From assembly GCA_910584485.1 (NCBI GenBank), contig CAJUAV010000001.1, positions 186,001 to 250,000 of the forward strand: a stretch of 64,000 bases of DNA, in the 5' to 3' direction. Both the position numbers and the translations under genes were made by a program. The notes below the pieces were generated by a model. It saw only the letters and a list, made by a program, of their open reading frames with translations. It was not told the DNA's origin and searched no databases. Source of the stretch: an uncultured Alistipes sp. (GTDB lineage Bacteria; Bacteroidota; Bacteroidia; Bacteroidales; Rikenellaceae). Each line of letters opens with the position of its first letter. Position 1 is the stretch's first letter. Of the stretch, positions 8,951 to 16,928 are shown in pieces.

Positions 8951-8993
8951 AAACGACGGCGGACAGGGTAAAAATCGCTGTCCGCCGTCGTTT
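8951..8993. terminator. Bidirectional intrinsic terminator
   Basis: A 16-bp stem (AAACGACGGCGGACAG with CTGTCCGCCGTCGTTT) encloses an 11-base loop between the phosphatase (plus) and PorV-like gene (minus), which converge here. Confidence 0.85.
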
Positions 8994-9009
8994 CATCGGG
9001 CCTCACCCG

Positions 9010-9888
9010 TTAAAAATCCAGCCCGAAGCTGATGCTGTAGGTATTGCGCAGCAGCGTGTCGCGTTCGGCCAGCAGGTAGGCGAAATCGACGCGCAGGTGG
9101 AGGATGCGCACCCCCATGCCGAGCGACCAGAAGGTGGGGTAGTACCCTTTGCGCTCGCCGAAATGGTAGCCGGTGCGGAACTGCAACAGCTGCATGAGGT
9201 TGTATTCGGCACCGACGGCCGCCTGGAATCCCCGCACGGCCGAGGGGGTGAAGAAATAGCCCGCATCGACGCCCACCGTGAGCTCGTGGGCATCCGAAAA
9301 GAAGGTGTCGAGCGCCGTGCCCGCCTTGATCTCCATCGGCAGGCGGCAGACCGAGTGTCCGAGGTACGCCCCGAGATTGGCGAGCTTGGCGCCTGCCCGC
9401 CACGTGCTGTACGTGCCGATCCCCTCGAGCGGCTTCTGCCACCCCGCGGCGAGGTCGACGGCCAGCGCATCGGCCGTGTCGTCGGGCCGCTTGAGGTGCA
9501 TGTAACGGCCTACGATACCGATCGCCCAGCGTTCGCCGAAGCGCCGCGCATAGCCCGCATCGAGCGCCGAATCGTGGTTGCCCTTCTCGCGCAGGTACTG
9601 CCGCCAGCCCAGTTGCAGCGTGTTGGACCGGTCCCAGCGGTAGTGGCCCGAGACGGCATAGTAGTCGAAATCGCTCTGCCCGTAATAGGAGGAGGAGAAG
9701 CGGAGCGGCACGGGCGAAAGAGCCGCGAAAGAGGGGTTGTTGTAGATCGCGTGGGCGTCGGACAGGGCGGTCATCGTGATGCCGCCCATGCCGAGCGAAC
9801 CGGCGTCGATCGTCGGGAAGGCCGCCTCCTGTGCCTCGGCGACCGAGACGCAGAGCAGCGCGACAAGGAGCGAATGCAGACGTTTCAT
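9010..9888 (-). CDS. PorV/PorQ family outer-membrane beta-barrel protein
   Basis: 292 aa with signal peptide MKRLHSLLVALLCVSVAEAQ. The mature start (AGSLGMGGITMTALSDAHAIYNNPSFAA) is the conserved N-terminal hatch of the PorV/PorQ and FadL-like barrels. The chain ends ISFGLDF, with terminal Phe. In Bacteroidota, PorV and PorQ serve the type IX secretion system, but no other such gene is in the window, so a secretion role is not established. I chose the ATG at 9888, which follows a promoter box by 4 bases; the longer upstream ORF to 10095 has no similarity and crosses the promoter of glyA. Confidence 0.74.
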   Translation of the reverse strand: MKRLHSLLVALLCVSVAEAQEAAFPTIDAGSLGMGGITMTALSDAHAIYNNPSFAALSPVPLRFSSSYYGQSDFDYYAVSGHYRWDRSNTLQLGWRQYLREKGNHDSALDAGYARRFGERWAIGIVGRYMHLKRPDDTADALAVDLAAGWQKPLEGIGTYSTWRAGAKLANLGAYLGHSVCRLPMEIKAGTALDTFFSDAHELTVGVDAGYFFTPSAVRGFQAAVGAEYNLMQLLQFRTGYHFGERKGYYPTFWSLGMGVRILHLRVDFAYLLAERDTLLRNTYSISFGLDF

Positions 9889-9892
9889 GCGG

Positions 9893-9900
9893 CAAAGATA
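9893..9900 (-). promoter_or_regulatory. -7 box for the PorV-like gene (start codon 4 bases later)
   Basis: Minus-strand TATCTTTG followed by CCGC and then ATG. The same spacing as the phosphatase promoter suggests a leaderless or nearly leaderless mRNA. Confidence 0.7.
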
Positions 9901-10043
9901 GCCAAAAAACGCGCAACCGGTTCGCGCGGCGCGGCAATAGGGCCGAATCGCCGATTTTTCTTTCCGTTCCGCGCAGCGGCCTTGTCGAGCGATTGTCGAT
10001 AAATTTTGCCGTGCGGGGCATCCGAATCTCGAAAAAAAAGCCG

Positions 10044-10051
10044 TACCTTTG
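10044..10051 (+). promoter_or_regulatory. -7 box for glyA
   Basis: TACCTTTG, 30 bases upstream of the glyA ATG. No clear TTTG was seen at the expected -33 distance. Confidence 0.65.
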
Positions 10052-10081
10052 AGAGGTGAAACCAACAGCAAATATCCCGAT

Positions 10082-11362
10082 ATGAAACAGGACAACGCTA
10101 TTTTCGATCTGATCGGGCGCGAACGCAGCCGTCAGACGCACGGCATCGAGCTCATCGCCTCCGAGAATTTCGTGAGCGACCAGGTGATGGCCGCCATGGG
10201 GTCGGTACTGACCAACAAATACGCCGAAGGTTACCCCGCGGCGCGCTACTACGGCGGCTGCGAGGTGGTCGACGAGGTCGAAAAGCTCGCCATCGAGCGC
10301 GTTTGCAAACTCTACGGCGCCGCCTACGCCAACGTGCAGCCCCACTCGGGTGCACAGGCCAACATGGCCGTCTTCTTCGCCGTGCTCAAACCGGGCGACA
10401 CCTTCATGGGGCTTGACCTGGCACACGGCGGCCACCTCTCGCACGGTTCGCCGGTCAACTTCTCGGGCACCTATTTCAAAGCCGTCGGCTACCGCCTCGA
10501 CGAGGCCACGGGGACGATCGACTACGACGCCATGGAGCGTCAGGCCCTGGAGTGCCGTCCGAAGCTGATCGTCGGCGGCGCCTCGGCCTACTCGCGCGAA
10601 TGGGACTACCGCCGCATGCGTGCGATCGCCGACAAGGTGGGGGCACTGCTGCTCGTCGACATGGCCCACACGGCGGGTCTGATCGCCGCGGGGCTCCTCG
10701 AAAACCCCGTCAAATACGCCCACATCGTCACCTCGACGACCCACAAGACCCTGCGCGGTCCGCGCGGCGGCCTGATCCTCATGGGCGAGGATTTCGACAA
10801 TCCGTGGGGCTACACCACGCCGAAAGGGGTCGTGAAGAAGATGTCGCAGCTCCTCAATTCGGCCGTCTTCCCGGGCATTCAGGGCGGTCCGCTCGAGCAC
10901 GTGATCGCCGCCAAGGCGGTCGCCTTCGGCGAGGCCCTCGACCCGAGCTACCGCGAATACCAGTCGCAGGTGCAGAAGAACGCCCGCGCCATGGCCGCCG
11001 CCTTCACCAAGCGCGGTTACAAGATCGTTTCGGGCGGCACGGACAACCACCTGATGCTGGTCGACCTGCGCACGAAATTCCCCGATCTGACGGGCAAGCT
11101 GGCCGAAAAGTGCCTCGTGGCGGCCGACATCACCACCAACAAGAACATGGTTCCCTTCGACAGCCGCTCGCCCTTCCAGACCTCGGGTCTGCGTTTCGGC
11201 ACGCCCGCCATCACGACGCGCGGTCTGAAGGAGGAGCAGATGGACGGCATCGTCGAGCTGATCGACCGCGTGCTGCACGACCCCGAGAACGAGGCGAACA
11301 TCGCCGCCGTCCGCAAGGAGGTCAACGCTCTGATGGCCGGCTATCCGCTTTTCGCCTGGTAG
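10082..11362 (+). CDS. glyA: Serine hydroxymethyltransferase
   Basis: 426 aa PLP enzyme converting serine and tetrahydrofolate to glycine and methylenetetrahydrofolate, the main cytoplasmic one-carbon source. The start MKQDNAIFDLIGRERSRQ is followed by ELIASENF, a family signature. STTHKTLRGPRGG carries the PLP lysine, about K222. YAEGYPAARYYGGCE (about 47-61) and the C-terminal TSGLRFGTPA are also typical. The ATG at 10082 was preferred to an in-frame one at 10049 because the latter overlaps the -7 box. The DUF2461 gene follows after 4 bases and is probably cotranscribed. Confidence 0.97.
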   Translation: MKQDNAIFDLIGRERSRQTHGIELIASENFVSDQVMAAMGSVLTNKYAEGYPAARYYGGCEVVDEVEKLAIERVCKLYGAAYANVQPHSGAQANMAVFFAVLKPGDTFMGLDLAHGGHLSHGSPVNFSGTYFKAVGYRLDEATGTIDYDAMERQALECRPKLIVGGASAYSREWDYRRMRAIADKVGALLLVDMAHTAGLIAAGLLENPVKYAHIVTSTTHKTLRGPRGGLILMGEDFDNPWGYTTPKGVVKKMSQLLNSAVFPGIQGGPLEHVIAAKAVAFGEALDPSYREYQSQVQKNARAMAAAFTKRGYKIVSGGTDNHLMLVDLRTKFPDLTGKLAEKCLVAADITTNKNMVPFDSRSPFQTSGLRFGTPAITTRGLKEEQMDGIVELIDRVLHDPENEANIAAVRKEVNALMAGYPLFAW

Positions 11363-11366
11363 TCCG

Positions 11367-12050
11367 ATGGAGGAGATCCTCGCCTTTCTGGAAGAGCTGC
11401 GACGCAACAACCGCAAGGAGTGGATGGATGCGAACCGTCCGCGCTACAAGGCGTTGCGCACGCGCTTCGAAGCGTTCGTCGCCGAGCTGATCGAGGGGTG
11501 CGCCTCGTTCGACCCGACGGTGGGCGGACTCGCGGTGAAGGATTGCACCTACCGCATGAACCGCGACATCCGCTTCTCGCCCGACAAGTCGCCCTACAAG
11601 ACCCATTTCAGCGCCTTCGTCGCACCGCGCGGCAAGAAATCGGGCTTTGCGGGGTACTATTTTCACGTCGAGCCCGAAGGCGAAGGGACGCTCATCGGCC
11701 GCTCGGTGCTCGCCGCGGGCGAGGTCTGCTTCCCGCCCACCGTACTGCGCAGCATCCGCGAAGAGATCGTCGACCACGGCGACGCGATGCTGCGCGCGAT
11801 CGACTCCGCCGAGGGTTTCGCGCTCGATACCGCGAACAGGCTGCGGCGTGTGCCGACGGGCTTCGCGAGCGGCACGCCCTACGACGAACTGCTGAAGCTG
11901 AAGGACCTGTGCCTGATGCGGACCTTGTCGCGCGAAGAGCTGCTGGCGCCCGATCTGCTCGAACGGAGCGTCGAACGGTTCCGCACGACCCGCCCGTTCG
12001 TCGAGCAGCTCAATCGGGCGATCCGTTACGCCTACGAGGAGATGATGTAG
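11367..12050 (+). CDS. DUF2461 family protein (TIGR02453 type)
   Basis: 227 aa soluble protein. LEELRRNNRKEWMDANRPRY near the N-terminus and RMNRDIRFSPDKSPYKTHF (about 62-80) are the hallmark motifs of the DUF2461 family, whose biochemical function is unknown. GYYFHVEPEG (about 96-105) also matches. The gene starts 4 bases after glyA, so the two probably share a transcript, but this gives no firm hint of function. Length is normal for the family. Confidence 0.9.
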   Translation: MEEILAFLEELRRNNRKEWMDANRPRYKALRTRFEAFVAELIEGCASFDPTVGGLAVKDCTYRMNRDIRFSPDKSPYKTHFSAFVAPRGKKSGFAGYYFHVEPEGEGTLIGRSVLAAGEVCFPPTVLRSIREEIVDHGDAMLRAIDSAEGFALDTANRLRRVPTGFASGTPYDELLKLKDLCLMRTLSREELLAPDLLERSVERFRTTRPFVEQLNRAIRYAYEEMM

Positions 12051-12117
12051 CGAAGGCGAAACCACAGCGTGGATCAAGGCAAGGAATGCGATGCAAATTC
12101 AATCCGCAAATACGCAT

Positions 12118-12300
12118 ATGAATTATGTATACCTGCTAATATTTGCAACAGGAGCTCTGTGGACCTTATATTCGATTTTCTTTTCCGATACAAAGGAGAA
12201 GGGAAAAATCGGGCATCTGAAAATGGAGAGGGATTTATTGCTCCTCGTCATCTGTTCGTACCTTGTTTTTCAACTATCGACCCACCTGTTCCGAAACTAA
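12118..12300 (+). CDS. Small putative membrane protein in an AT-rich islet
   Basis: 60 aa from MNYVYLLIFATGALWTLY, or 69 aa if the in-frame ATG at 12091 is used. I prefer 12118 because the hydrophobic segment begins there. Two membrane helices are plausible (about 1-20 and 40-55) with a charged SDTKEKGKIGHLKMER linker. I do not recognise a family. It lies in a stretch (about 12060-12430) clearly richer in A and T than the flanking genes, and is followed by a good terminator. It could be a real small gene or a decayed one. Confidence 0.42.
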   Translation: MNYVYLLIFATGALWTLYSIFFSDTKEKGKIGHLKMERDLLLLVICSYLVFQLSTHLFRN

Positions 12301-12320
12301 TAAGCCGACAAAGTATATTA

Positions 12321-12357
12321 ACGAGGGAGGAGCTACATGCCCCTCCCTCGTTTTTTT
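12321..12357 (+). terminator. Intrinsic terminator after the small membrane ORF
   Basis: Perfect 10-bp stem ACGAGGGAGG/CCTCCCTCGT with an 11-base loop, followed by a run of T. It closes the glyA-DUF2461-small ORF unit. Confidence 0.88.
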
Positions 12358-12399
12358 AATTTTTTCGTGCTTCGGCTTGCGACAATGCGAAAAAGGCGC

Positions 12400-12407
12400 T
12401 ACCTTTA
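12400..12407 (+). promoter_or_regulatory. Probable -7 box for the S41 protease gene
   Basis: TACCTTTA, one base off TAnnTTTG, with TTG at 12377-12379 (20-base gap). ATG lies 22 bases downstream. Confidence 0.5.
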
Positions 12408-12429
12408 TACGAAATAATTCTTACCTACC

Positions 12430-14520
12430 ATGTCGAACCGATTTCTCTCCACGCTTTTGCTGCTCTTCGTCTGCGCCGCAGGCTACGGGCAGTCTGTCTG
12501 GCTCTGGCCGATCGAGGGGCAGACCGCAGGCGAAAACATCCTCTACGTACCACAGCAATACATCGACAAGGAGCACAATTTCGATGCGCTCTTCCTCGGC
12601 GGCGAGGAGGGCGACCGCATCGTAGCACCGGCCGATGCCGCCGTCGTCTGGTTAAGCTTCTGCTACCGTCATTCGCTGACCTACATGTCCTCGTTCGATA
12701 CCCCCGACGAACAACGACCGATCGGGGAGCAGCTGGAGCAGCTCGCTGCCGAGGCGGACCGCCGCCGGTACGATCCCGACTACATCACGGCCCACTGCTC
12801 GCTGCAACTCTCCGACGGACGGAAGATCTACCTCGCAGGATTTCGCCCCGCCCGCTATTTCAAATCGGGCGAACGGATCGAGCGCGGAACCCTGCTGGGC
12901 ACGCTGCATCGCAGCTACTCCAAGATCCGCCGTCCGTCGCTATCGGTCAGCGTCTCGAAGAACGGCACGCCCGCCGACCCGATGACCTCCTTCGGCCTGC
13001 GAAGCACGTTCCTGCCCCCGCAGCGGCAGGCGGTCAAAGAGCGGCTGACGGCCGAAGAGGCGCGGCGCGATTTCGCGCACATCCTGGCCGTGCTGCGCGA
13101 GGCCTATCCGTCGCTCGGCGATGCGGTGGCACCCGAACGGCTCGCAGCGTTCGAACGTGCGGTGAACGATTCGCTTGCGAACGGCATTCGGCGCGACGAT
13201 TTCTACCACTATATGCTGAAGCTGCAGGCGCTCGTCCACGATTCGCATTTCGTGCTGCACCGCACAGACGACCGCGGCAGCGGCAAGATGCCGCAGCTCT
13301 TCTTCGGTTGGTACGGCGACAGCTGCGTCGTCACGATGACGCAACATCCCTACGCTTCGTACGTCGGCCGCCGCATCGCGAAGATCGGCGACATGACGAC
13401 CGATTCGGCACGCCGCAACCGCACCGCCCTCATCGGATGCTACGACGCGGGAGTCCGAAGCGTCGTCGAGGAGCGGCTGGCGTCGCAGATGACGATGGTC
13501 GAGGACGACGAAATGACCCAGCGCATCGAATTCGCCGACGGCGAGCGCCGCACCTTCCGCGGGTCGCGCATCACGGGCCATCCATCGAATTTCACGCAGA
13601 CATACCTCGATTACTACCGACAGAACATTCACCTGCCCGACTATTACGAGGCGCGCATGATCGACGACTCGACCGCCTACCTCGGCATCACCACCTTCGA
13701 ACTCAACGAAGTGACCGTCGATCGGATCGTCGGCTTCATCGATTCGCTCGCCTCGGTCCGCACGCCCAACCTGGTGGTCGACCTGCGCAACAACGGCGGC
13801 GGCGACATACGCGTACTCGATCGGCTCCTCGCGTGTCTGCTCGAAGCACCCGCCCGCAACAAGGGCGCGATGCAGTGGGTGAGCAAGCGGGGCCATTTCG
13901 CCTCGTTCGACAGCTGCTGCCTGAACTACGGGCCCGATATGGAGATCTTCGGCGAATACGAGCCGATGCCCGACGGCAACGGCTTCTTCAGCACGGCCGA
14001 CAGCGAACGCGTCGAGCCCGATTCGCTCGTGCAGTACCGCGGCCGCCTCTACGTACTGACCAATGCGGGTTCGTACTCCGCTTCGACCTGCTTCCCCGCC
14101 GCCATCGTGCGCAACCGCCGCGGCGTCGTGGTGGGGCGCGAAACGGGCACCGCCTACCACTATATGACGGCGCTCAAATCCGCCTCGATCCGCCTCCCGA
14201 ACTCGGGCTTCCAGTTCTCCGTACCGCTCGTGCGGCTCGTCTACGACACGACGCGCAACGAACGCATTCCCTACGGACGCGGCGTGCTGCCCGACTATCC
14301 CGTCGACCTGACGCGACGCGAACTCTTCGAAGCGCCCGACTCGATCCTGCAATATGCGCTGCGGCTGATCGCCGAGGGGCGCTACCTGGAGGGCGACGAC
14401 CCCTTCGCGGCGAACGATGCCGAGCCGCGGGCACGGCGGAAGATGCTGCCGCTGTCGCTGCTGCTGTTGTTGTTCGGTACGGGAACAGCCGTCGCGCTTA
14501 CGCGGAAACGTCGGTCGTAA
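12430..14520 (+). CDS. S41 family peptidase with N-terminal degenerate LytM/M23 domain
   Basis: 696 aa. Signal peptide (1-21, ending AAGYGQ), then residues about 25-190 that follow an M23/LytM pattern: HNFDALFLGG, RIVAPADAAVVWL, FKSGERIERGTLLG and VSKNGTPADPM. The catalytic HxH of M23 enzymes is replaced by SLS (in PSLSVSV, about 169-175), so this part should be inactive. Residues about 200-600 are an S41 (C-terminal-processing or tricorn-like) protease, with VVDLRNNGGGD (about 449-459) and serine motif NAGSYSAS (545-552). The C-terminus has one membrane helix (MLPLSLLLLLFGTGTAVAL) before TRKRRS, suggesting membrane anchoring. Substrate unknown. Confidence 0.82.
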   Translation: MSNRFLSTLLLLFVCAAGYGQSVWLWPIEGQTAGENILYVPQQYIDKEHNFDALFLGGEEGDRIVAPADAAVVWLSFCYRHSLTYMSSFDTPDEQRPIGEQLEQLAAEADRRRYDPDYITAHCSLQLSDGRKIYLAGFRPARYFKSGERIERGTLLGTLHRSYSKIRRPSLSVSVSKNGTPADPMTSFGLRSTFLPPQRQAVKERLTAEEARRDFAHILAVLREAYPSLGDAVAPERLAAFERAVNDSLANGIRRDDFYHYMLKLQALVHDSHFVLHRTDDRGSGKMPQLFFGWYGDSCVVTMTQHPYASYVGRRIAKIGDMTTDSARRNRTALIGCYDAGVRSVVEERLASQMTMVEDDEMTQRIEFADGERRTFRGSRITGHPSNFTQTYLDYYRQNIHLPDYYEARMIDDSTAYLGITTFELNEVTVDRIVGFIDSLASVRTPNLVVDLRNNGGGDIRVLDRLLACLLEAPARNKGAMQWVSKRGHFASFDSCCLNYGPDMEIFGEYEPMPDGNGFFSTADSERVEPDSLVQYRGRLYVLTNAGSYSASTCFPAAIVRNRRGVVVGRETGTAYHYMTALKSASIRLPNSGFQFSVPLVRLVYDTTRNERIPYGRGVLPDYPVDLTRRELFEAPDSILQYALRLIAEGRYLEGDDPFAANDAEPRARRKMLPLSLLLLLFGTGTAVALTRKRRS

Positions 14521-14590
14521 GACCGCAGCGGAGTCGGCGGCTCCTGCAAGGGGTTGGGGTTAGAAGCTGCCCTGACCGCATGCCGACTGT

Positions 14591-14639
14591 TTCGCGCGAT
14601 AGCGCGGCGGGCCGCAGCTTCGCCCTGCGAAGGCCCGCA
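14591..14639 (+). repeat. Dispersed palindromic element, copy 1 (3' truncated)
   Basis: Tip hairpin CGCGC-GATA-GCGCG followed by the 5' body through GGCCCGCA. The first 34 bases after the TT match copy 5 (49142-49235) exactly. The closing 3' arm is absent. Sense strand equals that of the upstream S41 gene. Confidence 0.8.
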
Positions 14640-14735
14640 TCGCAAACGTCGCATGCTTCCGCCGCCCCCTCACGACGGACAACTGTTCAAGCGCTCGATG
14701 CCGTCTTGCCGCCGTCGTCGAACCGATACAACCGG

Positions 14736-14830
14736 TTCGACCTCGCAGAGGTCGGCGGGACGAAGCCTCCGGCAGCGGAGGCCCGCACCCGCATTTGCTC
14801 GTGCAGGCGCTCCGCAGGCTTCGTCCCGAA
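14736..14830 (+). repeat. Dispersed palindromic element, copy 2 (full)
   Basis: Tip hairpin CGACCTC-GCA-GAGGTCG (14738-14754). The outer body stem GGGACGAAGCCT (14757-14768) pairs perfectly over 12 bp with AGGCTTCGTCCC (14816-14827). It ends at the conserved CCCGA boundary. Confidence 0.88.
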
Positions 14831-14854
14831 TAAAAACGTGCGCGTCGACCCATG

Positions 14855-14903
14855 GAAACGAAAACGTGCCGAGGCCTGCAAGCCCCGGCACGTTTTCGTT
14901 TTC
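14855..14903. terminator. Bidirectional intrinsic terminator (glmS / S41 protease)
   Basis: Long stem with arms at 14855-14871 and 14886-14903 (core AAACGTGCCG/CGGCACGTTT), flanked by A-rich and T-rich runs on both sides. Confidence 0.88.
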
Positions 14904-14915
14904 GCTCCGTCGGGA

Positions 14916-16760
14916 TCACTCCACGGTTACCGACTTGGCCAGGTTGCGCGGCTGGTCGACGTTGCGCCCCTTGTAGACGGCGATGTAGTAGGCCAGCAGC
15001 TGCAACGGCAGCGAGGCGACGATCGGCATCAGGCACTCCGTGATGACGGGCACCTCGATCGTGTAGTCGGCCGAGCGGCGCACCTGCTCGTCGTCGGCCG
15101 CGATGACGGCGACGATGCGTCCGCCGCGCGCCTTGATCTCCTCGATGTTGCTGGCCGTCTTCTCGTAGGTGTGGTCGGGCGTAGCGATCACGACCGTCGG
15201 CATTTCGGCGTCGATCAGCGCGATCGGCCCGTGCTTCATTTCGGCGGCGGGGTAGCCCTCGGCATGGATGTAGGAGATCTCCTTGAGCTTCAGCGCCCCT
15301 TCGAGGGCCGTGGGGTAGTTGTAGCCGCGGCCGAGGTAGATGAAGTTGTGGGCGTAAGTGAAGATCTTGGCCAGCTGCTCGACCTGCGGGCCCACCTTGA
15401 GCACCTCGCGAAGGGTCTCGGGCAGATCGACGAGCGCGCGCGCCACCTCCTCGTAGTACTCCTTCGTCACGGTTCCCTTCTCGCGGCCGATCGCGAGGGC
15501 CAGCATCGCCATGACGGTCACCTGGCCCGTGAAGGCCTTCGTCGAGGCGACGCCGATTTCGGGTCCGACGTGGATGTAGGCGCCCGAGTCGGTCGCACGC
15601 GCGATCGACGAGCCGACCACGTTGCAGATACCGAAGACGAAGGCCCCCGCCTTGCGTGCCAGCTCGATGGCGGCCAGCGTGTCGGCCGTCTCGCCCGACT
15701 GCGATACGGCGATCACGATGTCGTCGGGATGGATGATCGGATTGCGGTAGCGGAACTCCGAGGCGTACTCCACCTCGACGGGGATGCGGCAGATCGATTC
15801 GATCAGGTGTTCGCCGATCAGCGCGGCGTGCCACGACGTGCCGCAGGCGACGAAGATGATGCGGCGGGCGGCGAGGAAGCGCTCGCAATGGTCGATCACG
15901 CCCGAGAGCTTCACCTCGAGCGTCTCCTCGTTGATGCGGCCGCGGATGCAGTCGACGATCGTCCCGGGCTGCTCGTAGATCTCCTTCAGCATGAAATGGG
16001 GGAACCCGCCCTTTTCGAGCTGCGAAATCGACAGTTCGAGTTTCTTGATGTCGATGCGGCTCTTGTGGTTGTCGAGCGTCACGACCTTCAGCGGCTTGTT
16101 CCGCTCGATGACGGCCACCTCGCCGTCGTTGACGTAGACGAACTGCTGCGTGTATTCGATGATCGAAGCGGCGTCGGAGGAGAGGAAAAATTCGCCTTCG
16201 CCGATGCCGACCACCATCGGGCTGCTCTGGCGTGCCGCGATGATGCGGTCGGGATTGCTCTTTTCGACGACGGCGATGGCGTAGGCGCCGACGACCTGTT
16301 TGAGGGCCTGCTGCACCGCTTCGAGCAGCGTGCAGGCGTTCGTCGTGCGGATGTACTCGATCAGATTCACGAGCACCTCGCTGTCGGTCGAGCTGCGGAA
16401 CGTATAGCCGTTCTCGATCAGCGCGTCCTTCAGCAGGCGGAAATTCTCGATGATACCGTTGTGGATCAAGGCGATGTGCTCCGATTCGGAGTAGTGCGGG
16501 TGGGCGTTGACATCGTTCGGGACGCCGTGCGTAGCCCAGCGCGTATGGGCGATGCCGATCGTACCGGCCGTGTTTTTCCCTTCGAGGAAATGTTCGAGGT
16601 CCGAGACCTTGCCTTTGCATTTATAGACGTTCAGTTCGCCCGTCGGCGCCACCAAAGCCACGCCCGCGCTGTCGTAGCCGCGGTATTCGAGCCGATGAAG
16701 CCCTTTCAGCAGGACGGGTGCCGCGTCGCGCGGACCGACGTATCCGACAATTCCACACAT
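14916..16760 (-). CDS. glmS: Glutamine--fructose-6-phosphate aminotransferase (isomerizing)
   Basis: 614 aa cytoplasmic enzyme making glucosamine-6-phosphate, the entry step to UDP-GlcNAc for peptidoglycan and lipopolysaccharide. MCGIVGYVG puts the amidotransferase nucleophile Cys at residue 2; HRLEYRGYDSAG (about 22-33) and HTRWATHG are classic class II glutaminase motifs. Two SIS sugar-isomerase domains follow (CGTSWHA about 306; YLGRGYNYPTALEGALKLKE about 478-497). The C-terminus KSVTVE is typical. glmM, the next pathway enzyme, lies three genes upstream on the same strand, but a terminator and a promoter separate glmS from that group. No glmS ribozyme-like leader was recognised. Confidence 0.97.
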   Translation of the reverse strand: MCGIVGYVGPRDAAPVLLKGLHRLEYRGYDSAGVALVAPTGELNVYKCKGKVSDLEHFLEGKNTAGTIGIAHTRWATHGVPNDVNAHPHYSESEHIALIHNGIIENFRLLKDALIENGYTFRSSTDSEVLVNLIEYIRTTNACTLLEAVQQALKQVVGAYAIAVVEKSNPDRIIAARQSSPMVVGIGEGEFFLSSDAASIIEYTQQFVYVNDGEVAVIERNKPLKVVTLDNHKSRIDIKKLELSISQLEKGGFPHFMLKEIYEQPGTIVDCIRGRINEETLEVKLSGVIDHCERFLAARRIIFVACGTSWHAALIGEHLIESICRIPVEVEYASEFRYRNPIIHPDDIVIAVSQSGETADTLAAIELARKAGAFVFGICNVVGSSIARATDSGAYIHVGPEIGVASTKAFTGQVTVMAMLALAIGREKGTVTKEYYEEVARALVDLPETLREVLKVGPQVEQLAKIFTYAHNFIYLGRGYNYPTALEGALKLKEISYIHAEGYPAAEMKHGPIALIDAEMPTVVIATPDHTYEKTASNIEEIKARGGRIVAVIAADDEQVRRSADYTIEVPVITECLMPIVASLPLQLLAYYIAVYKGRNVDQPRNLAKSVTVE

Positions 16761-16870
16761 ATCGATTTCGACTTGATTTGAGTTTGTTTTTCGGGGCGCA
16801 AGATACGAATAAGCGAGCGCAAAAACAAGTTCACTTGTTTTTTGCCGAGCGGGAGTATCTCGGACGCAGT

Positions 16871-16878
16871 CAAAGATA
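16871..16878 (-). promoter_or_regulatory. Probable -7 box for glmS
   Basis: Minus-strand TATCTTTG directly after the terminator of the M20 peptidase gene. It would give a leader of roughly 100 bases for glmS. Confidence 0.6.
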
Positions 16879-16879
16879 C

Positions 16880-16920
16880 GAAAAAGAAGAAAAAAGGGGG
16901 CCGAACTCGCTTCGGCCCCC
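16880..16920 (-). terminator. Intrinsic terminator after the M20 peptidase gene
   Basis: Perfect 10-bp stem GGGGGCCGAA/TTCGGCCCCC with a 5-base loop, followed on the minus strand by a long T-rich tract. Confidence 0.9.
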
Positions 16921-16928
16921 GCATCGCG

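Larger units (their letters stand above)
14521..14915. other. Intergenic stretch with two repeat-family copies and a terminator
   Basis: No gene is supported here. It holds one truncated and one full copy of the dispersed palindromic element and a shared terminator for the converging S41 protease and glmS genes. Confidence 0.7.

Noticed and set aside
9010..9888. Type IX secretion locus around the PorV-like gene
   Set aside because: No other type IX component (PorT, PorU, SprA, GldK-N) is in the window.
16761..16870. glmS ribozyme or riboswitch in the glmS leader
   Set aside because: No glmS ribozyme core is recognisable and the class is known mainly from Firmicutes; the region looks like a simple leader.
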